Made by a program: the position numbers and the translations under genes. Shown piece after piece: positions 26,587-38,763 of a stretch of DNA of 64,000 nucleotides (position 1 is the first letter of the stretch; each line of letters opens with the position of its first letter). The stretch is from Whalleya microplaca (lineage: Eukaryota; Ascomycota; Sordariomycetes; Xylariales; Xylariaceae): the NCBI GenBank assembly GCA_022497155.1, contig MU385715.1, positions 1 through 64,000 on the forward strand, in the 5' to 3' direction. A model generated the notes under the pieces. It saw only the letters and a list, made by a program, of their open reading frames with translations. It had not been told where the DNA came from and searched no databases.

Positions 26587-27929
26587 AGTTTTTATATCAT
26601 ATTAATATTTAAGTTTTCTCTAAAATACGTTAACATTTATGATTTTTTTATAATAAAAAATTTCGCTATTTCTATATTTTATAATTTATTTTAATATATT
26701 ATATTATATAGATTTTATAATTTTAGGGGTTACGTAAACATTTTTGCCTATTATATAATAAGAAAATATAAAATTTATTAAATAATGAAATTAAATTTCG
26801 TTGTTAGAATTTAACTTATTAGTTTCGTATATATTTTATAATTATAGTTTTTTTTATACTTTATAAAATATATATTAAACTTTTTATATAATATTTTTTA
26901 TTTTAAAGTCTAATATATTTATAAATATTAATTTTTTATACGCCTTTTTTTTTAACTTTAGGTAGTTTATTAACTAATATCCGATTTTTTTATATATAAA
27001 ATATTTTTCATCTTATAATATTATATATAAAGTTCGGAAAAGTAATAGTTTAAAAAATATTTTATTTTCCTATTCTATTAATAATATAATATAAAATTAT
27101 TTATTTTTATTAAATAATTATTACTATCGGTTTTTATAATTAGATTTATATTATTAATTAATATAGTTAATATTTAGTATTTTATTATATATATATCATA
27201 TTAACTTTTTATTTATTACTATTTAAAATAATATTTATAAATTAAAAAATAATGCCTTATACGTTAGTTTTTAATATATAAAAGCTATTTTAAGTTTTAA
27301 TATTTTATAATATACTCGAATAATTACCGTACGTAATAAAAGTTTTTTTAATATCCGTTTTTTAACGCTTACTATATAAGTTAAAATCGATTAAATAATA
27401 TCTCTAATACTTTTATTATTATTTTATTAAAATTCTCTTTTTTAGTCCGTATAAAAGTAAGAATAATCTAATTTATTTAATAAATATTATAATTAAAATT
27501 AATATTAAAATATATATTTATTATTATATATATTTTATTTTATCTTTTATCCGGGCTAATATAATTAAAGTAAAAGTTTTCCGTACAGTTAAAAAAAATA
27601 TCAGGAAATATTATATAATATTAGTTTTTTATAATTTATAACTATTAATAATAGCTAATAAAAATTTATATTTTATTATATAAAATATTATATAATTTTC
27701 TAATATAGTTATAGTCTTTTTATTTTTTTAAAAATATTAAAACTTTATATAAATTAATAAGGCTATTATAAATAACTTAAGTCGGTAGTAATTTATACGT
27801 AATATTTGTTATATAAATTAAGCGTTTTAATATATTTATATAAAGTTTTTATGAGAAGTTTTTTACCTTTTATAAAAACTTAATTTCTAAAGGAATTTAT
27901 TATATAGTTTCGTTTGTTATTTATTTTCG

Positions 27930-28065
27930 GACGCTTTATTTTAATTATTTTACCGGGCGTAATATAAGACTTTCGACTATTTATTATACCGATATTTATC
28001 TTTAAAGGTTTTATTTTAATTCCTTTATTAGGCGTCGCGTAAGGCTTTCGACTGTTTATTATATA
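27930..28065. repeat. Imperfect direct duplication with a period of about 76 bp
   Basis: Two blocks each run from a TTTTATTTTAATT segment through a GGCGT core to TAAGRCTTTCGACTRTTTATTATA, offset by about 76 bp. The differences are almost all C/T or G/A. It may be a repeated segment of a decayed coding region. Confidence 0.7.
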
Positions 28066-28894
28066 AAAACTTTTAATGTTTATCGCGCGGGTGGTTATTT
28101 ATTAGGTGCTTGTTATATTATAAGGATAACTATAAGGTTATTAATAATATTACGTAATTTAGCTAAATATTTTTATATAATAATATTGCTAAATACTTAA
28201 AACCTTTTTTATTTGAGAATTAAAAATAGTTTTTTATAAAATGTATAATAAACTGCTTTAAATTACTAATCCGACTATTCCTTAAATTTATCGTTATAGC
28301 TATTTAATAAAGTTTATTTTAATACGTTTATTTATAAAGTCTTTATTATTATTTATGCGAAATATATTGTTAAATATACATTAAATAATCCCTTTTTAAT
28401 ATCGATTAGTTTATATTATAATTTAAAGTTTATTATTATTTTTTATACTTTTAGAAAAATTATATTTTAATCGCTTATTTTTTTATATATAAATTCGATT
28501 TTATTGTCCGAAAGTTTTACTTCCGCTAAATTATCTAATAATATTTTACATATAGTCGTTTCGTATTATATAATTTAATAATTATTTTTGGTATTTTAAT
28601 ATACGATAGCGCATTTTTTATTTCCCTAATTATATATAGCTTTAACTAGGTATTATTATTTAATTAGCCGATAAATAACACTAGCTTTTAATTTATATAA
28701 ACAAAAAACTTAGACATTTAAAAAATAAACTTACCTTTTTTAATTAGCTAAAGAAATAAAGTTATTTCTAAATTATAACACAAACGTTATATTTATTACC
28801 TTAACTAGCACCGGCAGTAATAAAACTTAACTTCGTTTTTTCATTTTTACTAATTTATAATCGTATAATAATTAAGCCGACAACCATTAATTAA

Positions 28895-28977
28895 TATTAA
28901 ATAAGCTTTATATTATAATATAAATATTATATAAACGATTAAAGGTTATAATAAAACTATATTGCTATATATATTTT
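28895..28977 (+). mobile_element. Repeat D3, left part
   Basis: 83 bp matching the start of D1, interrupted by element B at 28978. The last five bases ATTTT (28973-28977) are the TSD of B. With 36462-36579 it totals exactly 201 bp, the length of D1. Confidence 0.88.
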
Positions 28978-29168
28978 TATAAAAGGCCGTTACGCCAAGA
29001 TGCAATTTTATAATGCCAAATAAGTGTTTATTTTCTAACTAAAGAAAAAAAGAAAATTAAAAAGGTATATCGATATAGCTTAAGAGTATTTATATTAGCT
29101 TTCGAGAGCTATGCTACTATATCGGCTTATAATCGCCGATATTTCCTATTACAGTATAGCCTATTATA
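28978..29168 (-). repeat. 3' LTR of B
   Basis: 191 bp. In the coding direction the LTR begins TATAAT (from TGTAAT by RIP) and ends TATA (from TACA). It contains AGCTTTCGAGAGCT at 29097-29110, where other copies have a perfect palindrome. Confidence 0.95.
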
Positions 29169-29185
29169 TTACCCCCCCTTTTATT

Positions 29186-31080
29186 TTTTACGCGATCGTA
29201 TTACGTTTTTTATACCCGAGTGCGAGATATATATAAATTCTCGTTAATTATCGGCCTTTTTAGTTACTAATAGTTTATTTTATTATTAATTAGGGCTAGT
29301 TCGGGAGGTAGTATAAAAGTACTTTTATAAAAAAATTCTTTTATTATAAGGGTTTTTAATTTTATATTACTATTAGCTAATCGAGTATAAAGTAGACACG
29401 CGTAAAATTAAAGCTCGATTCCCGCTTTTAATTAATTTTTTATTCGGCAGTTAAATTTATTTTTAAATTAATAAATCAATTCCCGCTTTTAATTAATTTA
29501 AACGCGTAATTAACGTAATATATAATTAGCTTTTATAATTAGCCGCGCGATTAATCTTTTTTTAAGGTTATTTAAATATTCCGGGCCTTTTTTTCGAAAT
29601 TCCTTTTTTTCTTTTTTTTTTTAAACTATTTATAAATAAAAACCTATTTTCCTAACTGTTTATTTTATCCTTTTATTTTTTAATTTTCCAATTTTTTAAA
29701 CTTCTAATTTTTTAATTCTTTTATTTTTTTATTATTTGGGTTACTAATATATTTCCTCGCAATATTTCTATAGTACGCTTTTTTTTTTGCTATTATTTTT
29801 GCTTATTTTCGCTTTCGCCGCTGCCGTTATATTTTTATTTCGTTTTTCTTCCGGCTTTATTATTTTTAAGCCGCCCGTTCGCGCTACTTTTACGGCTTTT
29901 TTTCCTTTTATACGTTATATCTTATGCTACCTTTATATCGGCCGTATAATTAAAGACCTTTCCGTTTTTTATTCCGATTAAATTTGTAAGTTTTTTCTTT
30001 TTTTCCTTTTTAGTTTTAGAATATTTTAAATATAATATTAACTATATTTAGCTGTTTATAATATGCGGTATATAAAATATACTAAAAGTTATAATTGCTT
30101 TATTATAAATTATTTCTCGTTTTTTTTATTCGAGTACCGTTTTTTAACCCCGTTTTATAGTTATTTGCGAGTATCGAGGTTTATTTTTTCGCTATTACTT
30201 TAGTAAAAATTTATCAAGTTTACGATAGCTCGAATTTTAGTAGGTTATTTATTTCTCCCGTTCTTTTATAGTATTCCCGTTACTTACTTTTTTTATTTAG
30301 TTTTTATCGCCGCTTAAAAGTCGGCCGGAATGCGGGCGTAACGCGTTATTAACGCCGCTATATATTTCGAGCGTATTAAAATAAATATTGTAGCTTTAAG
30401 CCGGGCTAGGGCTTAGTAATAATAAAAGTAATATATAAGTTTTTATTTTATTTTTCTGTAATTTTTTTTAGCTTATACGTTATATAAAAGTAACTTATAG
30501 CTACGTTTAAAAAAGTCGTTTGCCCGCTTAAGCGTATCGCTAATAATATTAGCGATATTATAGCTATTACGCGTTTTATAATAAGTAATACCGGGCTTGT
30601 CGTTTGTACGCGTATTTTTATTTCCGGTTTTTTTTTTCGGCTTATCCTACCTGCCCTTATTATTATTATAAATTTTTTGTTTAAGCGCGGCTCGCGTAAC
30701 TTTTATTCGCGCGTTTCCCTTACTTTTATTAATATTTTTTATTATAGCTATAGCTGCCCTTTTAAATTCCCTCCCGTAAAGGTAGAAAAAGAAGCGATAG
30801 ATATAAATAAAAAAAAGGAAAACAATAAAAAAGACGAACTAAATTATTAGCTCCCGGCTAATATAAATGCGCCGCTCGGTTAGATTTACTGCATTTTTCG
30901 GTCAGTTTTATAGTAATTTTAGTTATCGGTTTATTAAAAAAAATTACATAAATAAAAAAGGTTATTTATTATTTATTCGGAAATAGCGTTCGCGCTACTT
31001 ATAATAATAAAAGATTTATAATTTCCCGTAATATTTTTTTGTTTTATTTGTATTTTTTCGTTCCTATATTTTACTAATGC
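29186..31080 (-). other. Long region between integrase and 3' LTR of B
   Basis: In the coding direction this lies after the integrase C-terminus. One minus-strand frame around 30500-30780 has a run free of most stops, rich in Lys/Arg/Ala/Ile and of helical character, but no recognised domain. It is shared with copy A (1-1408) and its distal end also occurs in C (57446-57900). It may be an accessory frame or a long 3' untranslated region. Confidence 0.5.
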
Positions 31081-31299
31081 TTTATTAGTTATATAATTAC
31101 CGCGCGAGCGTAACTTTTGCCCTTTTTTTTATATTAATTCTTTTAGGCTTATTGTTTGTTTTTATATTATTATAATTTTTTTTAAAACGGTTTATTATTT
31201 CGGTATTTCTTAAGTTTTCGAGCGGTTTTTATATTAGGGCTATATAGCCTATTTATTTTATTAATATTTGTTTAATTTTTTTTTGCCTTTTTCGCTTAA

Positions 31300-34200
31300 T
31301 AATTACTTAAATAATTTCTTTTATCTGCTATTTTATTTCTTTTTTTTTTTTTTACTAACTATAAAGGAAAGTTATATATTTTCGTTTTTTTAAAAAGGCA
31401 AAGGATTATTTCCTACGCGGCAAATAAGCTTAATATAAAACCGGTTATATATTTTTTTTAGTATATTTAGTTTTATAACCTAGGGATTAATAATACGCGT
31501 TATTTTATATTTAATATATAACTATATTAATTTTTATAAAAGTTAAAATATAAAGATATTTTTAAGCGTTAATTATACCTTATTCTTTATTTAGAATTAC
31601 TTTATAAAAAATCGCCGCTTATTAGCTGCGTCTTTTTATTATTATTACGTAATTGTTATTACGGCTTATATAAATTTTATTACTTTTTTTAAGCACTAAA
31701 TAAAAACTTCCGCTTATATACGCGGTTCGGAAATAAGTTTCGGGATATATTTTATTATTAGAATAGATTTTATATAATATTTATAAAGTATAAAAAAAGG
31801 ACTTAGCCTTATTGTTATAATATTTCGGTTATTAATTGTAAATATCGCTTCCGGTAATAATAAGCTTTATTCGAATTAAGTATATAATATAAACGCTTAA
31901 AAATATATTAATACTTTTTAATTTATTTATTTAATAATTTTATTGGTTTCCGGGTAAAACGTAATTAATAAGCGTTATTTGATTTCTATTAATAAATAAA
32001 GCTATTTTTAAAACTGCCTTATTTAATTAAATCTTTTATTATTAGTTATAGTATAAGGAAAATTATAATATTTTTAATAATAATTTACGAACCGTTTGGC
32101 ATATATTTCCGCCGTTATTAAGATTATAGCTTTTAGTATAACCTACTTTTTTAATCGATTAAAAATTACTATTATAAAAATAAGGTTTTATTTAAAAGTA
32201 GTTGGTAAGTCGGTTATAAAATCGATAAATAGCTTATTATAAAATTAATCCGGGATAAGTAATAGTTTTAAAAGCTCTCTTTTTTAGTTACGTTATACCG
32301 TTTTTTTTTTATAAATATTATAATTTTTATAAAAGCGTTTTATAAACGCCGATATTTTAAGTCAGTAAAACGTTTTTAAAAGTATTACTAATATATTTTC
32401 TTTTTCCGGATATTTTATTAGGTATAAATTATAAGTATTTTATATTAAAGTAATATGGAGTAGCTTTTAATTAAAGATTTAAATATATTTGCGGAAACGT
32501 AATCGACTTTTATTATTAATATTATATTCCGATAACGATATTTTTACGTCTAAATTTTTAAAAAACGCTTAGTTTTTTTAGGCTACCGTTTTTATTACTC
32601 GCGTATAATTTGGGTCTTTCGCTACCCCTATATTTTATAACGATTATAAATTTTTATATTCGAAATTTTTTTTGCTTTCCGGGATATTTTATTTGTATAA
32701 CTAAATATATTTTATTTTAATAGTTCCCGCTTATTTATATTTTTTAAGTTATATATAAAATAACTATTTTTTTATAATAATTAGAATTCTTATTTTTTAT
32801 ATTTTTTATTTTATATTTTTTATGGCAGGTTTTATTTACGCCGTAAGAAAATGTCGGGTCTGATACTTAAACGCCTAGCGTAAAATTTTAATCGGAAATT
32901 AAAGCGTATTAATTTTTTTAATTAATATATTTATTACTCGGAAAGTTTTTTAAAAATTATAAAATATTTTAGATTTTTATAATTAGATAAAATTATAAAT
33001 ATTAAAGTTACGTTTTATAATTTTACGTTTTATATTTATAAGTAGTTTATAATTATTAGTAGTTTTTTATTATAGATTTTATAATTAATTTTTGCCGGGG
33101 TTAAGCGCCTGGAATAATAGGTTACGGGTAATAAAATCTCTCGCTTATTATATTATAATAGGTATTTCTTATAAGTTTATTCCAAATAGTTTATTTCGAT
33201 TACTATTTTTTATTTGGGGTTTTATTATATTAAAGCCGGTTTTTTTAAAAACGTTTATTTAAAGTTTTCGAATATTAGATTTTCCGAAAGCTTTTATTAA
33301 AACGGTACTTTTTTTTTCGTAAATGCCGATAAAAGGGTAGTAAAATCTATATAGTTTTTAATAAAATCCCGGTAGAAATTTATAAATCCTAAAAAATTAT
33401 AAACTCCCTTAAGTATTTTAGGAGGTTTTTATTTTTTAATTATTTATATTTTAGCTGGATTTATATAAACCCCTTTTTTTATTTCGATAATAAATCCTAA
33501 GTATTTTATAGTAGTTATTATAAATTTATATTTGTTTATATTTAAATTTAAGCCCGCTATTTTTAAGTATTTTAATATTTTTTTTATTTTATCGATATAA
33601 TTTCTTTTTGTTTTAAAAAAATAAATTAATATATCGTTTATATATATTAAATAAAAAATATTTAAGTATTTTTTTAGCGTATTATTTATATAATATTAAA
33701 ACGTTATAGAAATATCTGTTAGGCCGAAAAAAGTTATAAGTTATTCGAATAGCTTAAAGCGGGTACGAAAAGCTGTTTTTTATTTATTTCCTTCCTTAAT
33801 TTTAATTTTATAAAAAGCCGACTTAATATTTACTTTAAAAAACTATTTTATTTCCGAAAGGGTTTTAAGCGTTTTTTATATAAATAAAAGCAGGTATTAA
33901 TTCCGTTAGGTAATATTATTTAGTATTTTATAATTATAATAGAAATAAAGTTTACCGTTCGGTTTTCGGATAAAAAATATAAGGGTTTTTACGGGCGAGC
34001 TATTTATATAAATATACCTTTTATTTAATAATTTAATTAATGTTTTTTGTAACGTTAATAATTTTTCCCGGGATATATTATATAATAGCTTTTAAAAGGT
34101 AGGTAATTTTCTGCCCGTTTTATTACGGTTTAAGTTAATTTTATAATTAGCTTTTATGCGGTATAGCGGAAGATCCTTACTTTTTTTTTTCTTAAATAAC

Positions 34201-35000
34201 TATTTTTAGCTCTTTAATTAAAAAGGGAGATTCTTTTAAACGTTAGTTTTTTTTTAGGCGTTAAAGCTTTATTAATATCTGTTAATATAATAATAAATAT
34301 AGCCGTTTGTTAAGTTATTACTCGTTTTTTTAGCTTTTTTTATTTCCGAACTTTTTTTATTTTTTTTACGAAATATATCGTATTAATATAAAGCGCCTTT
34401 TAAGTTTTACGGATTTTTATGGTTTTTAGGGAATGTTTTTTTTTTATATTTTTAGGTTTCCGGTAATTTTTATATATAATATATACTCGTACGTTATATA
34501 TATTATTTAGTTACGTTTTATTTAAAGCTTTTTTAATATTATAAAATAATTTAAATCTAATATAATATATATAAATATTTTTAACTTATATTTATTAAAG
34601 TTAGCTTTTATATAAGTTATTTTGTAAATTATACCCGAAACGTTTAATCTTTTTTTGCGAGTGGTTTTTTTTACTGTTTTTTCCCGGATAGATATATGCG
34701 GTAATTTTAGGCGTTTTATTATATTTTCGCTAATAATAATATAATATTTATATTTTAAATCTATAAGGGTTTTTATATATAGTTATTAATTTAAATATAT
34801 ATTGATTATAAAAAATTTCCCGTTTATAAATTATTTAATTATATTAATTTCTTTTATTATTATATTAAGTTTTTAAACGCGATTTTATTTAAGAGCTACT
34901 CGTTTTCCTATTTTTTTAGTATTTTTTCGGCTTTATTCTCTTTAGATTTATAGCTTATTATTATGTTAACCCTAATATAAATAGGTAGTTTTATAAAATA
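31300..35000 (-). pseudogene. Degraded pol (RT, RNase H, integrase) of B
   Basis: Minus-strand translation gives KTAFRTRFKLFE, ITFFGLTD, the catalytic box Y-I-N-D-I-L-I-Y at about 33622-33646, and KYLGFII, in the order of a Ty3/Gypsy RT (about 33980 down to 33200). Integrase begins with DFITDLP, its first catalytic Asp at 32221-32223. The second Asp lies in ITNNKRF near 32050, mutated to Asn. A YPET segment near 31950 marks the approach to the Glu. A GPY/F-like C-terminal part lies near 31380-31450. No chromodomain was recognised, unlike family 2. Stops occur throughout. Confidence 0.88.
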
Positions 35001-36240
35001 ATAGGTATATTTTTTAAATAGGTAGCTTTTTTTTTTATATTATAAATATTTTTTACGCTTTATTTAAGCGTTTTATTTTTTGTTTGTTACTTATTTAGCC
35101 CGCTAGCTTTTTATTAATATAGTTATACCGGTTATTAATATATTGCTTTTATAATTAGTTTTAGGGCGATTAAAGGTAGGGGGTAATAGGCCCGGAAAGG
35201 GTAATTTATTTGGCGTAATCCTGTTTTTTAAACTGTTTTTATTATAATAAAATGGCGATTTTTTAAGTCGGGCTGCGACATTTATTATTTAGTAAATTTA
35301 GTTTTAGTAGATATTTGGTAGCGCCACTAAAATTAACGCGTTTTTAAGTTTATTATTAATTATTTTTTCGATAAATATAAATTTCGTTTTATTATTTTAT
35401 AAATTGCCTTTTATTTTTATTAGTAGTCGCTTAAAATTAATATAAAAAAATATAAAAGTCTAATTAGCGGATTAGCGGTATTTATATAATTTGCTTCCCG
35501 TTTTAATAGCTTTATTACGGTTTTTATAAACGTTTGATAAGTATTAAAAAAAATGTTAGGTTATATATTCTATTAGGTTTTTTTATAATATAATATAATT
35601 TTATTACGCGTTATATATTATTTTTAAGCCGCTTGTAAATATTGTATTATTTATTTTAGTCCTTTTCTATAAATTCTGTATTTTTTTAAAGCTTATATTT
35701 TATTAATATTTTTTATATAAGGTAGCGGCTATACTCGCCCCTAAATTTCTCGGGCTATAATAATAGCTTACGCTTAAATATTAAAGCTGTAATAATTATT
35801 AGGGCAGGTGCTAAAAGTGTTTAAAAGTTTTTTAGCTAAAGGTTTTTTAGCTAAAAGTTTATACCTATTTAGGCTAGTTATTTTTGGAGTTTTTAGAAAT
35901 CCCGAAAGTTTTATACGGGAATACCTTTTATTATATTCGCGTTTTATATAATTAATAAATCGAGGTTTTTTTATAATTATACTTTTAAAATTACTTAATG
36001 TCGTAATAATTTATTTTATTATTTTTTTAGTTTCTATTTATAAGCCGTTTGTTTTAGTTGTTATTTCTCCGAATTATTTTTTAATACCGCTTTTAATATT
36101 ACGTATGTTTATTTAAAGCGGGTGTAAATCTGGTAAACTTAAATATTTAGTATTTCCGCATATCTCGTTAACGGTATTTCCGGATTGTTAGGGGGCTATT
36201 TTAAAGCTTTTTCTAACATTTTAATTTATTTTAATATAGC
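35000..36240 (-). pseudogene. Degraded gag region of B
   Basis: Lies between the 5' LTR and pol in the coding direction and aligns with 54.63-55.97 kb of C and 19.72-20.62 kb of A. A zinc knuckle is expected near 35200-35260 but could not be read with correct spacing, so the gag assignment rests on position. Confidence 0.6.
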
Positions 36241-36265
36241 TCGGGGGTTAGTAAATTAGAAAATA

Positions 36266-36456
36266 TATAAAAAGCCGTTACGCTAAAATGTAATTTTATA
36301 ATACCAAATGAGTATTTATTTTTTAATTAAAGAAAAAAAGAAAATTAAAAAGGTATATCGATATAGCTCGAGAGCATTTATATTAGCTCTCGAGAGCTAT
36401 GCTGCTATATCGGCTTATGATCGCTAATATTCCTTATTATAGCACAGCCCATTATA
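36266..36456 (-). repeat. 5' LTR of B
   Basis: 191-bp partner of 28978-29168. It contains the perfect 14-bp palindrome AGCTCTCGAGAGCT at 36385-36398. The TSD ATTTT follows at 36457-36461. Confidence 0.95.
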
Positions 36457-36461
36457 ATTTT

Positions 36462-36579
36462 ATAAATAAATATAAGTAAAGAAATTCTTTATATAAAGAA
36501 AATATAAAAATCTTTTCGCGCTAAGGTAACTTAATTAGCTACCCCTAATCGTATAGCTAAACTAAACGTTATTTTAACA
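36462..36579 (+). mobile_element. Repeat D3, right part
   Basis: 118 bp matching the rest of D1, ending TTATTTTAACA with an unmutated CA end. Includes the well-conserved block TTAGCTACCCCTAATCG. Confidence 0.88.
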
Positions 36580-36748
36580 GTTATTTTATTTTTAAATATT
36601 TAAAAAAACGTTATATTTTTCTTAAAAAAATACGCTAATAATATAAAAACTCCGTTATATATTATTTTTTATAAATATTATCATAAATATTATTTATAAA
36701 ATATATATATAACGTATTTATTATTTTTTCATATTATATATTTAATAT

Positions 36749-36767
36749 AAAGCCCCGGAGGGGCTTT
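36749..36767. repeat. GC-rich perfect hairpin
   Basis: AAAGCCCC, loop GGA, GGGGCTTT: an 8-bp perfect stem with a 3-nt loop, unusual in such AT-rich surroundings. Function unknown. Confidence 0.85.
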
Positions 36768-36820
36768 CGGAACTAGTTTAAATTAAAAAAAAAAATAAAA
36801 AAAAAATAAAAAATCTTAAG

Positions 36821-36854
36821 CATTTAAAATTATAGCTCCGCTATAATTTAAATG
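36821..36854. repeat. Near-perfect inverted repeat, 15-16 bp arms
   Basis: CATTTAAAATTATAGC, loop TCC, GCTATAATTTAAATG. The arms differ by one extra A in the left arm. It lies 53 bp after the GC-rich hairpin, separated by A-rich runs. Confidence 0.85.
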
Positions 36855-37640
36855 TTAAATTTTTATTTATTTTATAATATACACTACTACTTTATAACAA
36901 GCCTTTTTAATATTAATTTAAATACCGAGATATTATATTAAATTAAGTTTAAATTAAGGGAATTTATTAAAAATTATAAGCTTTATAATTATAATATAAT
37001 TATTTAGTTTTAAAAACGGCAGATATATTTTTATTTTTTAAAATATAAAGGCAACTAAATATACGCTTTAAAATTTATAAAATTAAATATAAATATAACA
37101 TTTATAATATTATAATATATATATATATATATTAATGGCTCGAATTATAACGATTATAAAAAAATATAAACGTGTAATAAAGCTTTTAAACTAGCTAAAA
37201 TAACTTAAATTATAATATTTAATTTAATAATACTTTATATATATATAAATAAGTAATAAAACGTAAATTTTGCCGATAATTTAGGCGTTTTAATGAAAAT
37301 ATTATAAAATAATAAATATACTTTTTATAAATATTATTTAATAGCGAAAAAAAAAATTAATAACGTTATTATTAATAAAAAAAGTATAATAAAGGCTATA
37401 ATTTAAGGCTGAAAATATATTAATTTAGTAATAATTTTTAAGCTCTTTAAAGGTGTTTATTATTTTAAATTTTAATTTAAAATTAAAATTTAACTATAGG
37501 TTTTTATAAATTTACTGCCGTAATATATATTCCTAATATATATTTAATTTATTGCCGATATAACCGCCGTTTAATAATTATATCTTTTCTTAGGTAGTTA
37601 TATATTTTAATAGTATCGAATAATATCTAACAATACCTAA

Positions 37641-38763
37641 TATATATATTCGTGTAGCATTCCTACATCTCGTATAGCTTCCAATAAGTCTTGGTTCCAA
37701 TAGCCGTGTGACAAAAGGCCAGCTAAGTAGAGAATAGGGCTCGGTAAAAGAGGTCTATTATAACGCAACTTTCTTTTGCTTGGAGATTACACGATCGATC
37801 GGCTCATAGCACGTAGTTTCGTATGGCAATTCTAAGGCCGAGAACGTTATCCTATACGAGGGAGATGGCATTCTCATTATGGTCGACTGGGAAAACAGTT
37901 GGATGGTATCCCCAGTAGTAAGATTGTTTTAACGTTGCCAGGTGAGAAATAAAAAAGCAGAGATTCTTGGGCATAAGACGCGACATTCTATGTTCCTCGG
38001 GTATGTACATACGCAATACTAGTTCTTGCTTTATATTGTCCTACCTACCCCCTTGGACGTTATGAGATTGACGTCAGGTTATCTACCATATGTCTAAAAA
38101 TTAAGTATAGTAAATCCTTGTAATAGCTTAGGGTTAGGGTGAAAACATGGTAGGTGATAGACCAAAGAAAGTAGATATAGATAGAAATGTTATATATCCA
38201 GCACGTACATACTGGAGGGACTTAACAGTTTTCACGGACCGACGGAACCGAATTACAGAAACTCAACCTACCAATTTGACAATATATAACCCTACTACCC
38301 TCATATGTATCCTTCCATGCATATCTAATAGACAACAAGAGTACTCACGCGGTCAGTGGAATTCAAATTTCAATACAATAAAGGTTCTACTATAATACTA
38401 TAAGGAACCGACTATAGGTCATTGTTTCATTGCTCGTCATCCGTTAAAGCCGTGATCCTTCCACGGGCCTTCATCAGTTTGGATATCCAGTCGAACCCGA
38501 CTCCCCTCCCCGAAAAGCAAACCGAGACGCCGACCAATGCAGAGCATGCTAATACACAAACATCAAGTGAGACCGACCAGGAGAGGGAGGGAGAAAAATT
38601 AGCAGAGAAAAACCAACGCAAGCTTTCTGCGTCATGTGAAACGTTCATCCGAGTACCGCGGCCGCCACCACCACTACGACTACTATTACTAATACTATCC
38701 CCTGGGTGGCGTGGGCCGGCCTCCTGGGCAAGACGTAATGCGTGGAGCGGCCGTCTCCCCTGC
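37641..38763. other. Left part of GC island, 3' flank of the CHIP gene
   Basis: Balanced sequence with normal CA/TG frequencies, so not RIP-mutated. No credible gene: open stretches at 38147-38395 (plus) and 38422-38964/38427-38807 (both strands) have no recognisable domain and overlap the 3' flank or exon 3 of the CHIP gene. The part next to 38763 is presumably the CHIP 3' untranslated region. A TTAGGGTTAGGG motif lies at 38128-38139. Confidence 0.65.
38128..38139 (+). repeat. Two telomere-type TTAGGG units
   Basis: TTAGGGTTAGGG occurs once, at the left side of the GC island. TTAGGG is the usual filamentous-fungal telomere repeat. Two units are too few to prove an interstitial telomere. Confidence 0.5.

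Larger units (their letters stand above)
22508..28894. other. Unassigned AT-rich RIP-mutated DNA, 6.4 kb
   Basis: No LTR pair, conserved polymerase motif or open frame could be recognised on either strand. It contains a C/G-richer patch at 23090-23290, a 20-bp tandem repeat at 26521-26586 and a duplicated block of about 76 bp at 27930-28065. The less mutated stretch at 28660-28890 keeps several CA dinucleotides. It is most likely one or more old transposons too decayed to name by eye. Confidence 0.6.
28978..36456 (-). mobile_element. Family 1 Ty3/Gypsy element B, complete, RIP-inactivated
   Basis: A 7479-bp element with two 191-bp LTRs and a perfect TSD ATTTT (28973-28977 and 36457-36461), inserted in repeat D3. 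Orientation is minus: the purine tract (A-run then seven G) lies beside the left LTR at 29169-29185 and RT reads on the minus strand. It is the only uninterrupted copy of this family and the key to interpreting A and C. About 1.9 kb between integrase and the 3' LTR has no assigned domain. The 64-codon plus-strand frame at 29787-29981 is antisense to the element. Confidence 0.95.
36580..37640. other. Unassigned AT-rich DNA bordering the GC island
   Basis: About 1 kb, very AT-rich, no recognised gene. It holds two strong adjacent hairpins (36749-36767 and 36821-36854) and a long TA run near 37105-37130. The composition shifts to unmutated DNA over roughly 37600-37660. Confidence 0.6.

Noticed and set aside
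36749..36767. Bacterial rho-independent terminator
   Set aside because: The stem is right but the organism is a fungus, no gene ends there, and no T-run follows.
36580..37640. Nuclear copy of mitochondrial DNA
   Set aside because: AT richness and GC-rich hairpins suggested fungal mtDNA, but no mitochondrial gene, tRNA or rRNA signature could be read, and RIP explains the composition.
38147..38395. 82-codon plus-strand ORF in the left part of the island
   Set aside because: No domain, no start context or splice evidence, and no neighbour support. Kept only as unassigned sequence.
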